A stretch of 64,000 nt of DNA, taken from contig NZ_JALLIX010000012.1 in the NCBI RefSeq assembly GCF_023242365.1, positions 62,001-126,000 on the forward strand, in the 5' to 3' direction. The translations under genes were made by a program, and so were the position numbers. This document shows, one piece after another, positions 8,584-18,491 of the stretch (position 1 is its first letter; each line of letters begins with the position of its first letter). The notes below the pieces were generated by a model, which did no database searches, had not been told where the DNA came from, and was given only the letters and a program-made list of their open reading frames with translations. The stretch comes from Pseudomonas sp. MWU13-2100 (GTDB lineage Bacteria; Pseudomonadota; Gammaproteobacteria; Pseudomonadales; Pseudomonadaceae).

Positions 8584-9072
8584 TCAATCCGGAATCGGCA
8601 GGTTCAGGCTCTCTTTCACTTCTTCCATCACGATGTAGCTCTTGGATTCCCGCACATGGGGCAGCTTGAGCAGGATGTCGCCGAGCAGTTTGCGGTAGGA
8701 AGCCATTTCGGAAATCCGCGCCTTCACCAGGTAGTCGAAATCCCCCGAGACCAGGTGGCATTCCAGCACATGCGGCAACTTCAGCACGGCGCGCCGGAAC
8801 TCTTCGAAGGTGTCGCCCGATTTGTAGTCGAGGCTGATCTCGACGAATACCAGCAGGCTGCCCTTGAGGTGCTGCGGGTTCAACCGGGCGTTGTAGCCCA
8901 TGATGATGCCCTCGCGCTCCAGCCGACGGACCCGTTCGGTACAAGGCGTGGTGGACAGGCCGACCTTTTCTCCAAGCTCGGTGAACGAGATGCGCCCGTC
9001 GGCCTGCAGGATGCGCAGGATGTTGCGGTCGATCTTGTCCAGCTCGCGCTTGGTCTGATGGTTGGTTCTCAT
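8584..9072 (-). CDS. dadR: Lrp/AsnC family regulator DadR
   Basis: This is a 162-residue protein with an N-terminal AsnC-type helix-turn-helix (about residues 9-68, LDKIDRNILRILQADGRISFTELGEKVGLS) and a C-terminal RAM/ligand-binding domain. The start at MRTNHQT (9072) has GGAGGGG ten bases upstream; the longer frame to 9093 lacks this. It diverges from dadA, the arrangement of P. aeruginosa DadR (also annotated Lrp), which activates the D-alanine dehydrogenase and racemase genes in response to alanine. Palindromes in the shared intergenic region support local control. The family is certain and the dadR name rests on context. Confidence 0.9.
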   Translation of the reverse strand: MRTNHQTKRELDKIDRNILRILQADGRISFTELGEKVGLSTTPCTERVRRLEREGIIMGYNARLNPQHLKGSLLVFVEISLDYKSGDTFEEFRRAVLKLPHVLECHLVSGDFDYLVKARISEMASYRKLLGDILLKLPHVRESKSYIVMEEVKESLNLPIPD

Positions 9073-9100
9073 TAGGGAATGCCCCTCCGTCAAAAGCGAT

Positions 9101-9141
9101 AGTGCCGAGAATTCTCGCCAAATATAGGCACTTATATAGTG
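9101..9141. promoter_or_regulatory. Palindromes in dadR-dadA divergent promoter
   Basis: CGAGAATTCTCG (9106-9117) is a perfect 12-bp palindrome. It is nested in a wider inverted pair AGTGCC (9101-9106) / GGCACT (9127-9132), and CACT-TATAT-AGTG (9129-9141) follows. These are candidate DadR sites with AT-rich centres, as Lrp proteins prefer. Confidence 0.5.
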
Positions 9142-9231
9142 AAAAGCACTGGCTATTGTTTTTTACACTGCGCGCATCTTGGCTTTGAACACTAAACACC
9201 GGCGGCTGGCCGCGGATTGAGGAATAGACAC

Positions 9232-10536
9232 ATGCGAGTTCTGGTATTGGGTAGCGGCGTCATTGGTACCACCAGTGCTTATTATCTGGCCCGGGCCGGT
9301 TTCGAAGTGGTGGTGGTCGACCGTCAGCCGGCCGCCGCCATGGAAACCAGTTTTGCCAACGCTGGCCAGGTTTCCCCCGGCTATGCCTCGCCCTGGGCCG
9401 CCCCGGGCGTGCCGCTCAAGGCCATCAAGTGGCTGCTGCAGCGCCATGCGCCGTTGGCGATCAAGGCCACCGCCGATATCGACCAGTACCTGTGGATGGC
9501 GCAGATGCTGCGCAACTGCACCGCCAGCCGTTATGCCGTGAACAAGGAGCGCATGGTCCGCCTGTCCGAGTACAGCCGTGACTGCCTCGACGAACTGCGC
9601 GCCGAAACCGGGATTGCCTACGAAGGCCGCAGCCTGGGGACCACCCAGTTGTTCCGCACCCAGGCGCAACTCGATGGCGCGGCAAAAGACATCGCGGTAC
9701 TGAAAGAGTCCGGCGTACCTTACGAATTGCTCGATCGCGCCGGTATTGCTCGGGTCGAACCGGCCCTGGCCAGCGTCACCAATATCCTGGCCGGTGCCTT
9801 GCGCCTGCCGAATGACCAGACCGGCGACTGCCAGATGTTCACCACCCGCCTGGCCGAAATGGCCGTCAAGCTCGGTGTGGAGTTCCGCTTCGGCCAGGAC
9901 ATTCAACGGCTCGACCACGCGGGCGACCGTATCAACGGGGTATGGATCGACGGCAAGCTGGAAACCGCCGATCGCTACGTGTTGGCGCTGGGCAGTTATT
10001 CACCGCAGTTGCTCAAGCCGCTGGGCATCAAAGCGCCGGTCTACCCGCTCAAGGGCTACTCGCTGACTGTTCCGATCACCAACCCGGCCATGGCCCCGAC
10101 TTCGACTATCCTTGACGAGACCTACAAGGTCGCGATCACTCGCTTCGACAACCGCATCCGTGTCGGTGGCATGGCGGAAATCGCCGGTTTTGACCTGTCG
10201 CTGAATCCGAAACGGCGCGAAACGCTGGAGATGATCGTCGGCGATCTTTATCCTCAGGGCGGCGACCTCGAGCAAGCCAGCTTCTGGACCGGTTTGCGCC
10301 CGACTACACCCGACGGCACGCCGATCGTGGGGGCCACCTCATTGCGCAATCTGTTCCTGAATACCGGTCACGGCACGCTCGGATGGACCATGGCTTGTGG
10401 CTCGGGTCGCCTGTTGGCTGACTTGATGGCGAAGAAAAAGCCGCAGATCAGTGCCGAAGGCCTCGATATTTCCCGTTACGGCAAAACCCCCCAGGAGACT
10501 GCAAAACATGGCAATCCAGCGCCAGCTCACCAATGA
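9232..10536 (+). CDS. dadA: D-amino acid dehydrogenase
   Basis: This is a 434-residue FAD-dependent dehydrogenase that converts D-alanine and other D-amino acids to 2-oxo acids, feeding electrons into the respiratory chain at the inner membrane. The FAD dinucleotide-binding motif [18 protein letters not shown] opens the protein and [14 protein letters not shown] follows, a DadA hallmark. The C-terminal FAD contact [15 protein letters not shown] is also present. ATG 9232 has GAGGAA upstream. It is the first gene of a dadA-ridA-dadX operon and overlaps ridA by 29 bp. Confidence 0.96.
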   Translation: MRVLVLGSGVIGTTSAYYLARAGFEVVVVDRQPAAAMETSFANAGQVSPGYASPWAAPGVPLKAIKWLLQRHAPLAIKATADIDQYLWMAQMLRNCTASRYAVNKERMVRLSEYSRDCLDELRAETGIAYEGRSLGTTQLFRTQAQLDGAAKDIAVLKESGVPYELLDRAGIARVEPALASVTNILAGALRLPNDQTGDCQMFTTRLAEMAVKLGVEFRFGQDIQRLDHAGDRINGVWIDGKLETADRYVLALGSYSPQLLKPLGIKAPVYPLKGYSLTVPITNPAMAPTSTILDETYKVAITRFDNRIRVGGMAEIAGFDLSLNPKRRETLEMIVGDLYPQGGDLEQASFWTGLRPTTPDGTPIVGATSLRNLFLNTGHGTLGWTMACGSGRLLADLMAKKKPQISAEGLDISRYGKTPQETAKHGNPAPAHQ

Positions 10537-10861
10537 ACGTCTGAGCCAGATCGTTGTTCACAGCGGCACCGTGTATCTGGCAGGGCAGGTTGGCGACGAC
10601 ATGAGTGCCGGGATTGAAACCCAGACCCGCGAAGCCCTCGGCAATATCGAGCGTTTGCTCGACCTGGCGGGTACCGACAAGAGCAAGTTGCTGTCGGTGA
10701 CGATCTACCTGAAAGACATCGATGCCGACTTCGCCGGCATGAATTCGGTCTGGGACAAGTGGTTGCCCAAAGGCGTCGCGCCGGCCCGTGCCACGGTCGA
10801 AGCCAAGCTGTGCGAACCGGAAATCCTGGTCGAGCTGTCGGTCGTGGCCGCTCTGCCTTAA
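10508..10861 (+). CDS. RidA family enamine/imine deaminase
   Basis: This is a 117-residue member of the RidA (YjgF/YER057c/UK114) family, which hydrolyses reactive enamines and imines released by PLP- or flavin-enzymes. [10 protein letters not shown] carries the conserved arginine that contacts the carboxylate, and the final [10 protein letters not shown] is the usual C-terminal strand. ATG 10508 lies inside the end of dadA behind CAGGAGACTG, giving translational coupling. Its place between an amino-acid dehydrogenase, which makes 2-iminoacids, and a PLP racemase fits imine clean-up directly. Confidence 0.93.
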   Translation: MAIQRQLTNERLSQIVVHSGTVYLAGQVGDDMSAGIETQTREALGNIERLLDLAGTDKSKLLSVTIYLKDIDADFAGMNSVWDKWLPKGVAPARATVEAKLCEPEILVELSVVAALP

Positions 10862-10949
10862 GTACGATCCCTCTCCCGTTGCGATGGCGCTCTCATGGCT
10901 TTTCGCAGCGGTTTTTCATTCCCCGTTGACCGTCCAGAAGTTTGCCGCC

Positions 10950-12023
10950 ATGCGTCCTGCCCGTGCCCTGATCGACCTCCAAGCCCTGCGTCACAACTAC
11001 CAATTGGCCCGCGAAGTGTCGGGTGCCCGAGCCCTCGCGGTGATCAAGGCCGATGCCTACGGTCATGGCGCGGTGCGCTGTGCCCAGGCCCTGGAGGCCG
11101 AGGCCGACGGTTTCGCCGTGGCCTGTATCGAGGAGGCCCTCGAGTTGCGGGCCGGCGGGATTCGCGCGCCGATTCTGTTGCTGGAAGGCTTTTTCGAGGC
11201 CGACGAACTGCCCTTGATCGTCGAGCACGACTTCTGGTGCGTGGTGCATGCGCTCTGGCAGCTGGAAGCCATTGAGCAGGCGGTGTTGGCCAAACCGATC
11301 AATGTCTGGCTCAAACTCGACTCGGGCATGCATCGGGTGGGACTGGAACCGGCCGATTATCAGGCGGCTTACCAGCGCCTGCAGGCCAGCGGCAAGGTGG
11401 CGAAGATCGTGCTGATGAGCCACTTCGCCCGCGCCGACGAGTTGGGCTGCCCGCGTAGCGCCGAGCAGGTGGCGACCTTCGAGGCAGCACGCCAGGGTTT
11501 GTCGGCCGAGGTCAGCCTGCGCAATTCTCCGGCAGTGCTCGGTTGGCCGCGGATTCCCAGCGATTGGGTCCGTCCCGGCATCCTGCTGTTCGGCTCGACC
11601 CCTTTCGAAGAAGAACACCCGTTGGCCGCGCGCTTGCAGCCGGTCATGACCCTGGAGTCGAAAGTCATCAGCGTGCGCGAGCTGCCGGCAGGCGAACCGG
11701 TGGGCTACGGTGGCCTGTTCGTGACGTCCAGGCCGATGCGGATCGGTGTGGTTGCCATGGGCTATGCCGACGGCTATCCGCGTCACGCGCCGACCGGCAC
11801 GCCGGTGCTGGTGGCGGGCCAGCGCAGCCAGTTGCTGGGCCGGGTATCGATGGACATGCTGTGCATCGACCTGACCGATGTACCCCAGGCCGGGCTGGGT
11901 TCGACGGTGGAGCTGTGGGGCAAAAATGTCCTGGCCAGCGAGGTCGCGGCTCGGGCCGAGACCATTCCCTATCAGATTTTCTGCAACCTGCGTCGGGTGC
12001 CACTGCTCTATACCGGGAGCTAG
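10950..12023 (+). CDS. dadX: Alanine racemase, catabolic
   Basis: This is a 357-residue fold-type III PLP enzyme interconverting L- and D-alanine. The PLP lysine is Lys33 in [12 protein letters not shown], and the C-terminal barrel/greek-key part includes [13 protein letters not shown] and GYADGYPR. The start is placed at [10 protein letters not shown], the family N-terminus; the ribosome site is weak (AGAAG). Located 88 bp after ridA, it supplies D-alanine to DadA, so the catabolic isozyme DadX is the right name rather than the biosynthetic Alr. A second racemase elsewhere would be expected but cannot be checked here. Confidence 0.95.
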   Translation: MRPARALIDLQALRHNYQLAREVSGARALAVIKADAYGHGAVRCAQALEAEADGFAVACIEEALELRAGGIRAPILLLEGFFEADELPLIVEHDFWCVVHALWQLEAIEQAVLAKPINVWLKLDSGMHRVGLEPADYQAAYQRLQASGKVAKIVLMSHFARADELGCPRSAEQVATFEAARQGLSAEVSLRNSPAVLGWPRIPSDWVRPGILLFGSTPFEEEHPLAARLQPVMTLESKVISVRELPAGEPVGYGGLFVTSRPMRIGVVAMGYADGYPRHAPTGTPVLVAGQRSQLLGRVSMDMLCIDLTDVPQAGLGSTVELWGKNVLASEVAARAETIPYQIFCNLRRVPLLYTGS

Positions 12024-12077
12024 CGGGAAAGCAGGCCGCGCCACAGGTCGTCCCACCGAACAGGATTCGGGCTCGAG

Positions 12078-12124
12078 TGTTGTAAATACTGAACGCTATG
12101 CCATGATATCGCTCAATTACAACA
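12078..12124. promoter_or_regulatory. Inverted repeat TGTTGTAA...TTACAACA ahead of pauR
   Basis: TGTTGTAA (12078-12085) and TTACAACA (12117-12124) are perfect 8-bp inverted arms 31 bp apart in the pauR leader. They could be spaced operator half-sites for autoregulation, or could form a hairpin just upstream of the ribosome site. Confidence 0.4.
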
Positions 12125-12152
12125 TCGCCTGAATCCCTGGGAGGCTGCCGTA

Positions 12153-12701
12153 TTGGACGTCGGTGAACGACTGCAATCCATCCGTAAACTGAAAGGTCTG
12201 TCTCAGCGTGAACTCGCCAAACGCGCGGGCGTCACCAATAGCACCATTTCAATGATTGAGAAAAACAGTGTCAGCCCTTCGATCAGTTCGCTGAGAAAGG
12301 TTCTTGGCGGCATTCCCATGTCCATGGTCGAGTTCTTTTCCGAGGAAATCCTCCAGGAAAAACCGACTCAGATCGTCTACAAGGCCAACGAGCTGATCGA
12401 TATCTCCGATGGTGCCGTGACCATGAAGCTGGTCGGCCGCGCCCATCCCAGCCGTGCTATCGCTTTCCTCAATGAGATCTATCCTCCAGGTGCCGATACC
12501 GGAGAGGAAATGCTCACCCATGAAGGCGAAGAGACTGGCATTTTGTTGGAGGGTCGACTGGAATTGGTGGTCGGTGCAGAAACTTTCGTCCTCGAAGCGG
12601 GCGACAGCTACTATTTTGAAAGCACCAAGCCGCATCGCTTCCGTAATCCGTTCGATACACCTGCGCGACTAATCAGCGCAGCGACACCGGCGAATTTTTA
12701 A
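12153..12701 (+). CDS. pauR: XRE-cupin regulator of polyamine catabolism PauR
   Basis: This is a 182-residue protein with an N-terminal XRE helix-turn-helix (residues 6-60, QRELAKRAGVTNSTISMIEK) and a C-terminal cupin (about 105-178, PPGADTGEEMLTHEGEETG...LEAGDSYYFESTKPHRF). This is the PuuR/PauR architecture. In P. aeruginosa PauR represses putrescine, cadaverine and gamma-glutamyl-polyamine catabolic genes, and there too it lies between dadX and cytochrome c5. Translation appears to start at TTG 12153, eight bases after GGGAGG; no ATG is positioned to replace it. KauB in this window is a logical regulon member. Confidence 0.88.
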   Translation: MDVGERLQSIRKLKGLSQRELAKRAGVTNSTISMIEKNSVSPSISSLRKVLGGIPMSMVEFFSEEILQEKPTQIVYKANELIDISDGAVTMKLVGRAHPSRAIAFLNEIYPPGADTGEEMLTHEGEETGILLEGRLELVVGAETFVLEAGDSYYFESTKPHRFRNPFDTPARLISAATPANF

Positions 12702-12785
12702 CAGCAAGAGGCGTCAGGTCAGGGATTTCAAGGCGTCCGGTAGTATTGATTGGCCACTCTTAATATCCCTGTAACTCTAGGGGTT

Positions 12786-12843
12786 GTTTCGCAGGGGCAG
12801 TCGAACCGCTATACTCACGCCCGCCTGCGAAACCGTGGTTCGC
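12786..12843 (+). promoter_or_regulatory. Inverted repeat around a -10-like box ahead of cytochrome c5 gene
   Basis: GTTTCGCAGG (12786-12795) and CCTGCGAAAC (12834-12843) are perfect 10-bp arms enclosing a TATACT box at 12810-12815. A good -35 at standard spacing is not evident, so an activator-dependent promoter or an RNA structure are both possible. Confidence 0.4.
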
Positions 12844-12874
12844 GGCGTGATTAGCCACCATTGAGGGTGTACGC

Positions 12875-13357
12875 GTGAGTCCAATTATGAAAATGCTGGC
12901 CGTACCAGCAACCGTAGTCGCCCTGTGGGCCGTCAGCGCTCAGGCAACGACAGTCAATGACGATATCGCCAAGCGTCTGGAGCCGGTGGGCAAGGTGTGT
13001 GTCCAGGGCGAAGTGTGCAAGGGGATGGAAGTGGCCGCTACCGTGGGTGGTGGCGGCGGAGCCAAGACACCGGATGAGGTGATCGCCAAGCATTGCAACG
13101 CTTGTCATGGCACCGGCCTTTTGAATGCGCCGAAAATCGGTGATACCGCCGTCTGGAAAGAGCGGGCCGATCATGTGAGCACCGTGATTGCGAGTATTGC
13201 CGGAGCCTCGGACGAGGAGAAAGGCAAGAAAGGCGTTGCGGGCCTGGCGGCGGTGGCGACTCATGGCTTCAATGCCATGCCACCGAAGGGTACTTGTGCC
13301 GACTGTACGACTGAAGAGCTTCAAGGTGCCATCGAGAAGATGTCCGGCTTGAAATAA
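12875..13357 (+). CDS. Cytochrome c5
   Basis: This is a 160-residue exported c-type cytochrome. An N-terminal hydrophobic signal (to about residue 24, AQA) is followed by one haem motif CNACH (Cys74, Cys77, His78) and a distal ligand in FNAMPPKG. The extra CADC pair near the C-terminus is the disulfide typical of cytochrome c5. GTG 12875 is favoured because GAGGG lies seven bases upstream; ATG 12887 is the alternative. It carries electrons in the periplasm. The sequence before the haem domain (residues 30-65), with CVQGEVC and a Gly-rich linker, is typical of pseudomonad forms annotated cycB. Confidence 0.92.
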   Translation: MSPIMKMLAVPATVVALWAVSAQATTVNDDIAKRLEPVGKVCVQGEVCKGMEVAATVGGGGGAKTPDEVIAKHCNACHGTGLLNAPKIGDTAVWKERADHVSTVIASIAGASDEEKGKKGVAGLAAVATHGFNAMPPKGTCADCTTEELQGAIEKMSGLK

Positions 13358-13371
13358 GACTGATTTTCCCC

Positions 13372-13399
13372 AAAAGAGCCGCTGATGAGCGGCTCTTTT
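13372..13399. terminator. Rho-independent terminator after cytochrome c5 gene
   Basis: AAAAGAGCCGCT (13372-13383) and AGCGGCTCTTTT (13388-13399) form a perfect 12-bp stem with a 4-nt loop, starting 14 bases after the stop codon. Confidence 0.9.
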
Positions 13400-13545
13400 G
13401 CGTCCTGTGAACGCCTGCATTGGATCGGTGCTTCGACGCAAAGCGTCGGGTCGCTATGATTCCTGTAGGCAACGGGCTGTCATTTGCAGCCAATTCCCGG
13501 CAAGCTCGGTCCAACCTCAATTCACGCAAAGGCGAGGAGGATCCG

Positions 13546-15459
13546 ATGGTGCAATCCTGTTCTATCGAACGTGCGGTCGAGGAGGTGTTGGCACGGCTGC
13601 CGGTGCATATCCACATGGCCAGCCCGTTGGGCCTGGGCAAACCCAACCGGTTTATCAACGCGCTCTACCAGCGCATCAGGCAATTGCCGGAGCGTCGGCT
13701 GACGATCTACAGCGCCTTGAGTCTCGGTCGCCCGGCCCTGGGTGACGGCTTGCAACGACGTTTCCTCGAGCCCTTTGTCGAGCGGGTGTTCGGTGATTAC
13801 CCTGAACTGGATTTCCTCGCCGCCCTGCGCCGGGACAACCTGCCACCGAATATCCACGTCCAGCAGTTCTTCATGCAGCCCGGTAGCCTGTTGCACAGCA
13901 CCCAGGCTCAGCAGGATTACGTCAGCAGCAACTACAGTCATGCCGCCCGCGACATCAACGCCGCCGGCCTGAACCTGATCGCGCAACTGGTGGCCGAGGC
14001 CCCGGAACACCCCGGGCACCTGAGCCTGAGTTGCAACCCTGATATCACCCTCGACCTGCTGCCGATGATCGCTCGGCGCCGTGCCGCCGGAGAAACCATC
14101 CTGCTGCTGGCGCAGGTTCACAGCGACCTGCCGTACATGCCCGGGGATTCGGAACTCAGCCGTGACGCCTTTGACCTGCTGATCGACGAGCCGGAACGCA
14201 GCACCCTGTTCTCCACCCCGAACATGCCGGTGGACACCCAGGATCACTTCATCGGCCTGCACGCCAGTACCCTGGTGCGCGATGGCGGTACCTTGCAGAT
14301 CGGCATCGGCGCCATGGGCGACGCCTTGACTGCGGCCTTGCTGGCCCGTCAGGCGGACAACGAGGGTTACCAGGCGTTGTTGGCGGATATCGACCTGTCA
14401 CCCTGGAAAACGCTGCTCGACAAGGAGGGCGGTATCGAGACGTTTGCCCAGGGGCTTTACGGTTGCAGCGAGATGTTCGTCAACGGTTTGCTGGTTCTAG
14501 TGGATGCGGGCATCGTGCGACGCAAGGTCCATGCTGACCTCGAGCGACAACGCCAGGCCAATGCCGGTGTCGTGCAAACCGGTGGCGTCATGGTGCATGG
14601 CGGCTTCTTTCTCGGGCCGCGCAGTTTTTACCAGCGCTTGCACGAACTGTCCCGGGACCAGTTGGGCGAGTTCAACATGACCGCCATCAGCTATATCAAC
14701 GAGCTGTTTGGCCAGGAAGAACTCAAGCGCCTGCAGCGTATTGATGCACGGTTCATCAACAGCGCCTTCACCATGACCCTGCTCGGCGCGGGGGTGGCGG
14801 ACCAGCTCGAAGACGGCCGGGTGCTCAGTGGTGTCGGCGGGCAGTACAACTTTGTGGCCCAGGGACATGCGTTGGAGGGCGCGCGGTCGATCCTGATCCT
14901 GCGCAGCTGGCGCGAGGCGGGCGGCGAGGTCAATTCGAACATCGTCTGGGAGTATGGGCATTGCACCATCCCCCGGCATCTGCGCGATATCGTGGTGACC
15001 GAGTACGGCATTGCCGACTTGCGTGGCAAGACCGACGCCCAGGTCATTGAAGCGTTGCTGAATATTGCCGATTCGCGCTTTCAGTCGGAGTTGATCGAAC
15101 AGGCGCAAAAAGCCGGCAAGCTACCGGGGGATTTCCGCCTCGATCCACGCTTTGCCGATAATAGCCCGCAACGTTTGCAGGCGATTCGCACATGTCACCC
15201 GCATTTGTTCCCGGAGTATCCGCTGGGCAGTGATTTCAGTGTGGAGGAGCGGGATCTGCTGCGGGCGCTGAACTGGCTCAAGAGCAAGTTCAAGCTCACC
15301 GAGGCGCTCGAGCTGGGCAAGGCGGCGCTCGATGCGCCTGAGCCGGCGGCCTTTGCGGCGCACCTGGAGCGCATGGGGTTGACCCACCCGGAGGGGCTGA
15401 AGGAGGAGCTGTTTCAGCGGTTTCTGCTGGCGGGATTGCAGGAGACGCTGCCTGACTGA
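13546..15459 (+). CDS. Acetyl-CoA hydrolase/transferase family protein
   Basis: This is a 637-residue protein of the acetyl-CoA hydrolase/CoA-transferase family, longer than the usual roughly 500 residues. The C-terminal domain is clear: TAISYINELFGQE...FINSAFTMTLLG...GVGGQYNFVAQGHALEGARSI and EYGIADLRGKTDAQVIEAL. ATG 13546 follows GGCGAGGAGGATCC, so the in-frame extension to 13420 was dropped. The family moves CoA between acetyl, succinyl or related acids, or hydrolyses acyl-CoA; the substrate here is not evident. It is monocistronic after a strong terminator. Confidence 0.88.
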   Translation: MVQSCSIERAVEEVLARLPVHIHMASPLGLGKPNRFINALYQRIRQLPERRLTIYSALSLGRPALGDGLQRRFLEPFVERVFGDYPELDFLAALRRDNLPPNIHVQQFFMQPGSLLHSTQAQQDYVSSNYSHAARDINAAGLNLIAQLVAEAPEHPGHLSLSCNPDITLDLLPMIARRRAAGETILLLAQVHSDLPYMPGDSELSRDAFDLLIDEPERSTLFSTPNMPVDTQDHFIGLHASTLVRDGGTLQIGIGAMGDALTAALLARQADNEGYQALLADIDLSPWKTLLDKEGGIETFAQGLYGCSEMFVNGLLVLVDAGIVRRKVHADLERQRQANAGVVQTGGVMVHGGFFLGPRSFYQRLHELSRDQLGEFNMTAISYINELFGQEELKRLQRIDARFINSAFTMTLLGAGVADQLEDGRVLSGVGGQYNFVAQGHALEGARSILILRSWREAGGEVNSNIVWEYGHCTIPRHLRDIVVTEYGIADLRGKTDAQVIEALLNIADSRFQSELIEQAQKAGKLPGDFRLDPRFADNSPQRLQAIRTCHPHLFPEYPLGSDFSVEERDLLRALNWLKSKFKLTEALELGKAALDAPEPAAFAAHLERMGLTHPEGLKEELFQRFLLAGLQETLPD

Positions 15460-15504
15460 AGACCCGCGAAAGCGTCAGTCCTGGCGCCGCAATACTTGAG
15501 GGCC

Positions 15505-15530
15505 CATCGCCGGCAAGCCGGTATCTACGG
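15505..15530. repeat. Single REP arm (solo element)
   Basis: CATCGCCGGCAAGCCGGTAT followed by CTACGG resembles the right arm of the REP elements at 3120 and 8060, but no partner arm is present in this 129-bp gap. Confidence 0.5.
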
Positions 15531-15588
15531 CTATCCGCGTTGACCTTTGTTGCGAGTCAACGGGAAATGCAGGTGTCGAGGTGCGGCC

Positions 15589-16200
<612 letters not shown>

Positions 16201-16217
16201 TTAAAAAGTGTGCAATT

Positions 16218-18227
16218 CTAGCGCTTTAACATCGCGCGTATATCCGCTAGCGCCGAATTGCCGCGTACGGCTTTCACTTCGGTCGGCGTGTCATCGTTGC
16301 CTTCCCAGGCCAGGTCGTCCGGCGGCAGTTCGTCGAGGAAACGGCTCGGCGCGCAGTCGATGACCTCGCCGTACTGCTTGCGCTTGGCGGCAAAGGTGAA
16401 GGCCAGGGTCTGACGGGCGCGGGTAATGCCGACGTAGGCCAGGCGCCGTTCTTCCTCGATGGTGTCAGCCTCGATGCTGGAACGGTGCGGGAGGATTTCC
16501 TCTTCCATGCCCATGATGAACACGTAGGGGAACTCCAGCCCTTTGGACGCATGCAGGGTCATCATCTGCACGCCTTCGGCGCCGTCCTCTTCTTCCTGCT
16601 GGCGCTCGAGCATGTCGCGCAGCACCAGCTTGCCGATGGCGTCCTCGACGGTCATGTCGCCGTCTTCGTCTTTTTCCAGGGTGTTCTTCAGGGCTTCGAT
16701 CAGGAACCAGACGTTGCCCATCCGGTAGTCCGCGGCCTTGTCGCTGGAGCTGTTGGTGCGCAGCCAGTTCTCGTAGTCGATGTCCATGACCATGCTGCGC
16801 AGGGCGGCAATCGGGTCTTCGCCGGCGCACTGCTCACGCACCCGGTCCATAAAGCGCTTGAAGCGCGCCAGGCGATCGGTGAAGCGGCTGTCCAGATGTT
16901 CGCCCAGGCCGATCTCGTCGGTGGCGGCGTACATCGAGATCTTGCGTTCGGTGGAGTAGTTGCCGAGTTTTTCCAGGGTGGTCGAGCCGATCTCCCGGCG
17001 CGGGACGTTGATCACCCGCAGGAAGGCGTTGTCGTCATCCGGATTGACGATCAGGCGGAAGTAGGCCATCAGGTCCTTGACTTCCTGGCGTCCGAAAAAG
17101 CTGTTGCCCCCCGACAGCCGATAGGGAATCTGGTGGTGCTGCAGTTTCAGCTCGATCAGCTTGGCCTGGTAGTTGCCCCGGTAAAGGATGGCGAAATCAC
17201 TGTAGGGCCGGTCGGTGCGCAGGTGCAGGCTGAGGATCTCCATGGCCACGCGCTCGGCCTCGGCGTCCTCGTTGCGGCAACGGATCACGCGGATTTCATC
17301 GCCGTGGCCCATCTCGCTCCACAGCTGCTTTTCGAATTCGTGCGGGTTGTTCGAGATCAGCACGTTGGCGCAGCGCAGGATACGGCTGGTGGAGCGGTAG
17401 TTCTGCTCCAGCATCACCACTTTCAGGGATGGGTAGTCGTCCTTGAGCAGCATCAGGTTTTCCGGCCGCGCGCCGCGCCAGGCGTAGATCGACTGGTCGT
17501 CGTCGCCGACCACGGTGAACTGGTTGCGCGTGCCGATCAGCATTTTCACCAGCAGGTACTGGCTGGCGTTGGTGTCCTGGTATTCGTCCACCAGCAGGTA
17601 GCGGACCTTGTTCTGCCACTTTTCCAGGATGTCGGCATGTTCCTCGAACAGCTTCACCGGCAGCAGGATCAGGTCGTCGAAATCCACCGCGTTGAACGCC
17701 TTGAGCGTGCGCTGGTAGTGGGTGTAGACGATGGCCGCTGTCTGTTCCTTGGGATTGCGCGCATTCTCCAGGGCCTGGGGCGGCAGGATCAGGTCGTTTT
17801 TCCACGAGCCGATCATGTTCTTGATCTCGTCGACGCCGTCGTCGCCCGAGTATTCTTTCTGCATGATGTCGGTCATCAGGGCCTTGACGTCGGCCTCGTC
17901 GAAGATCGAGAAGCCGGGCTTGTAGCCCAGCCGCGCATGCTCCTTGCGGATGATGTTCAACCCCAGGTTGTGGAAGGTCGACACCGTCAGGCCACGGCCT
18001 TCGCCGCCCTTGAGCAGGGTGCCGACGCGTTCCTTCATTTCCCGCGCGGCCTTGTTGGTGAAGGTCATGGCGACGATGTACTGGGCACGGATGCCGCAGT
18101 TCTGGATCAGGTGGGCGATCTTGCGGGTGATCACGCTGGTCTTGCCGGAGCCGGCACCGGCGAGCACCAAAAGAGGGCCGCCGACGTAGTTCACGGCTTC
18201 TTGCTGCCGGGGATTGAGTCGGGACAT
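16218..18227 (-). CDS. rep: ATP-dependent DNA helicase Rep
   Basis: This is a 669-residue superfamily 1A helicase, the usual Rep length, that moves 3' to 5' on DNA and clears protein roadblocks at replication forks. Motifs in order are LNPRQQEAV (Q motif), AGAGSGKT (Walker A), the DEYQDTNASQY Walker B region, GDDDQSIYAWRGA, EQNYRS, and MTLHASKGLEF toward the C-terminus. The start is at MSRLNPRQ (18227), the conserved N-terminus; the open frame to 18368 has no support. The domain order separates it from UvrD mainly by length and this N-terminus. Confidence 0.95.
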   Translation of the reverse strand: MSRLNPRQQEAVNYVGGPLLVLAGAGSGKTSVITRKIAHLIQNCGIRAQYIVAMTFTNKAAREMKERVGTLLKGGEGRGLTVSTFHNLGLNIIRKEHARLGYKPGFSIFDEADVKALMTDIMQKEYSGDDGVDEIKNMIGSWKNDLILPPQALENARNPKEQTAAIVYTHYQRTLKAFNAVDFDDLILLPVKLFEEHADILEKWQNKVRYLLVDEYQDTNASQYLLVKMLIGTRNQFTVVGDDDQSIYAWRGARPENLMLLKDDYPSLKVVMLEQNYRSTSRILRCANVLISNNPHEFEKQLWSEMGHGDEIRVIRCRNEDAEAERVAMEILSLHLRTDRPYSDFAILYRGNYQAKLIELKLQHHQIPYRLSGGNSFFGRQEVKDLMAYFRLIVNPDDDNAFLRVINVPRREIGSTTLEKLGNYSTERKISMYAATDEIGLGEHLDSRFTDRLARFKRFMDRVREQCAGEDPIAALRSMVMDIDYENWLRTNSSSDKAADYRMGNVWFLIEALKNTLEKDEDGDMTVEDAIGKLVLRDMLERQQEEEDGAEGVQMMTLHASKGLEFPYVFIMGMEEEILPHRSSIEADTIEEERRLAYVGITRARQTLAFTFAAKRKQYGEVIDCAPSRFLDELPPDDLAWEGNDDTPTEVKAVRGNSALADIRAMLKR

Positions 18228-18387
18228 GACGGAGTCAGGAGTCTGTTGCGAAAAGGGCGGGCATTTTAACAGGCTGGAAGGATTCTGCTGCGTCTCTGCG
18301 ACACTGTGACGTGCGCCGCTATCTAAATTTGCCGGTTTTGTTACTTTGCCGCAGGATGCACAGCACATTCCCGGCTATTGTTCTGAA

Positions 18388-18400
18388 TTGTGTTACACAA
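18388..18400. promoter_or_regulatory. Perfect palindrome TTGTG-TTA-CACAA between rep and GGDEF/EAL gene
   Basis: A 13-bp dyad lies in the 264-bp divergent region, 92 bp before the GGDEF/EAL start codon. The binding protein is unknown. The rest of this gap holds AT-rich promoter-like sequence but no gene. Confidence 0.4.
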
Positions 18401-18491
18401 CAAAGCACTTGATAATCAATCGTACTTAAAATCTCCTGAGCGTGTCGCAATGTTGATCTCCAACGTTTTTTGCAGAGTCTAGGGAGTCGGT

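Noticed and set aside
16485..18269. Rightward 594-residue open frame opposite rep
   Set aside because: Shadow of a full-length helicase with all motifs; the frame has His/Gln/Val-rich unnatural composition.
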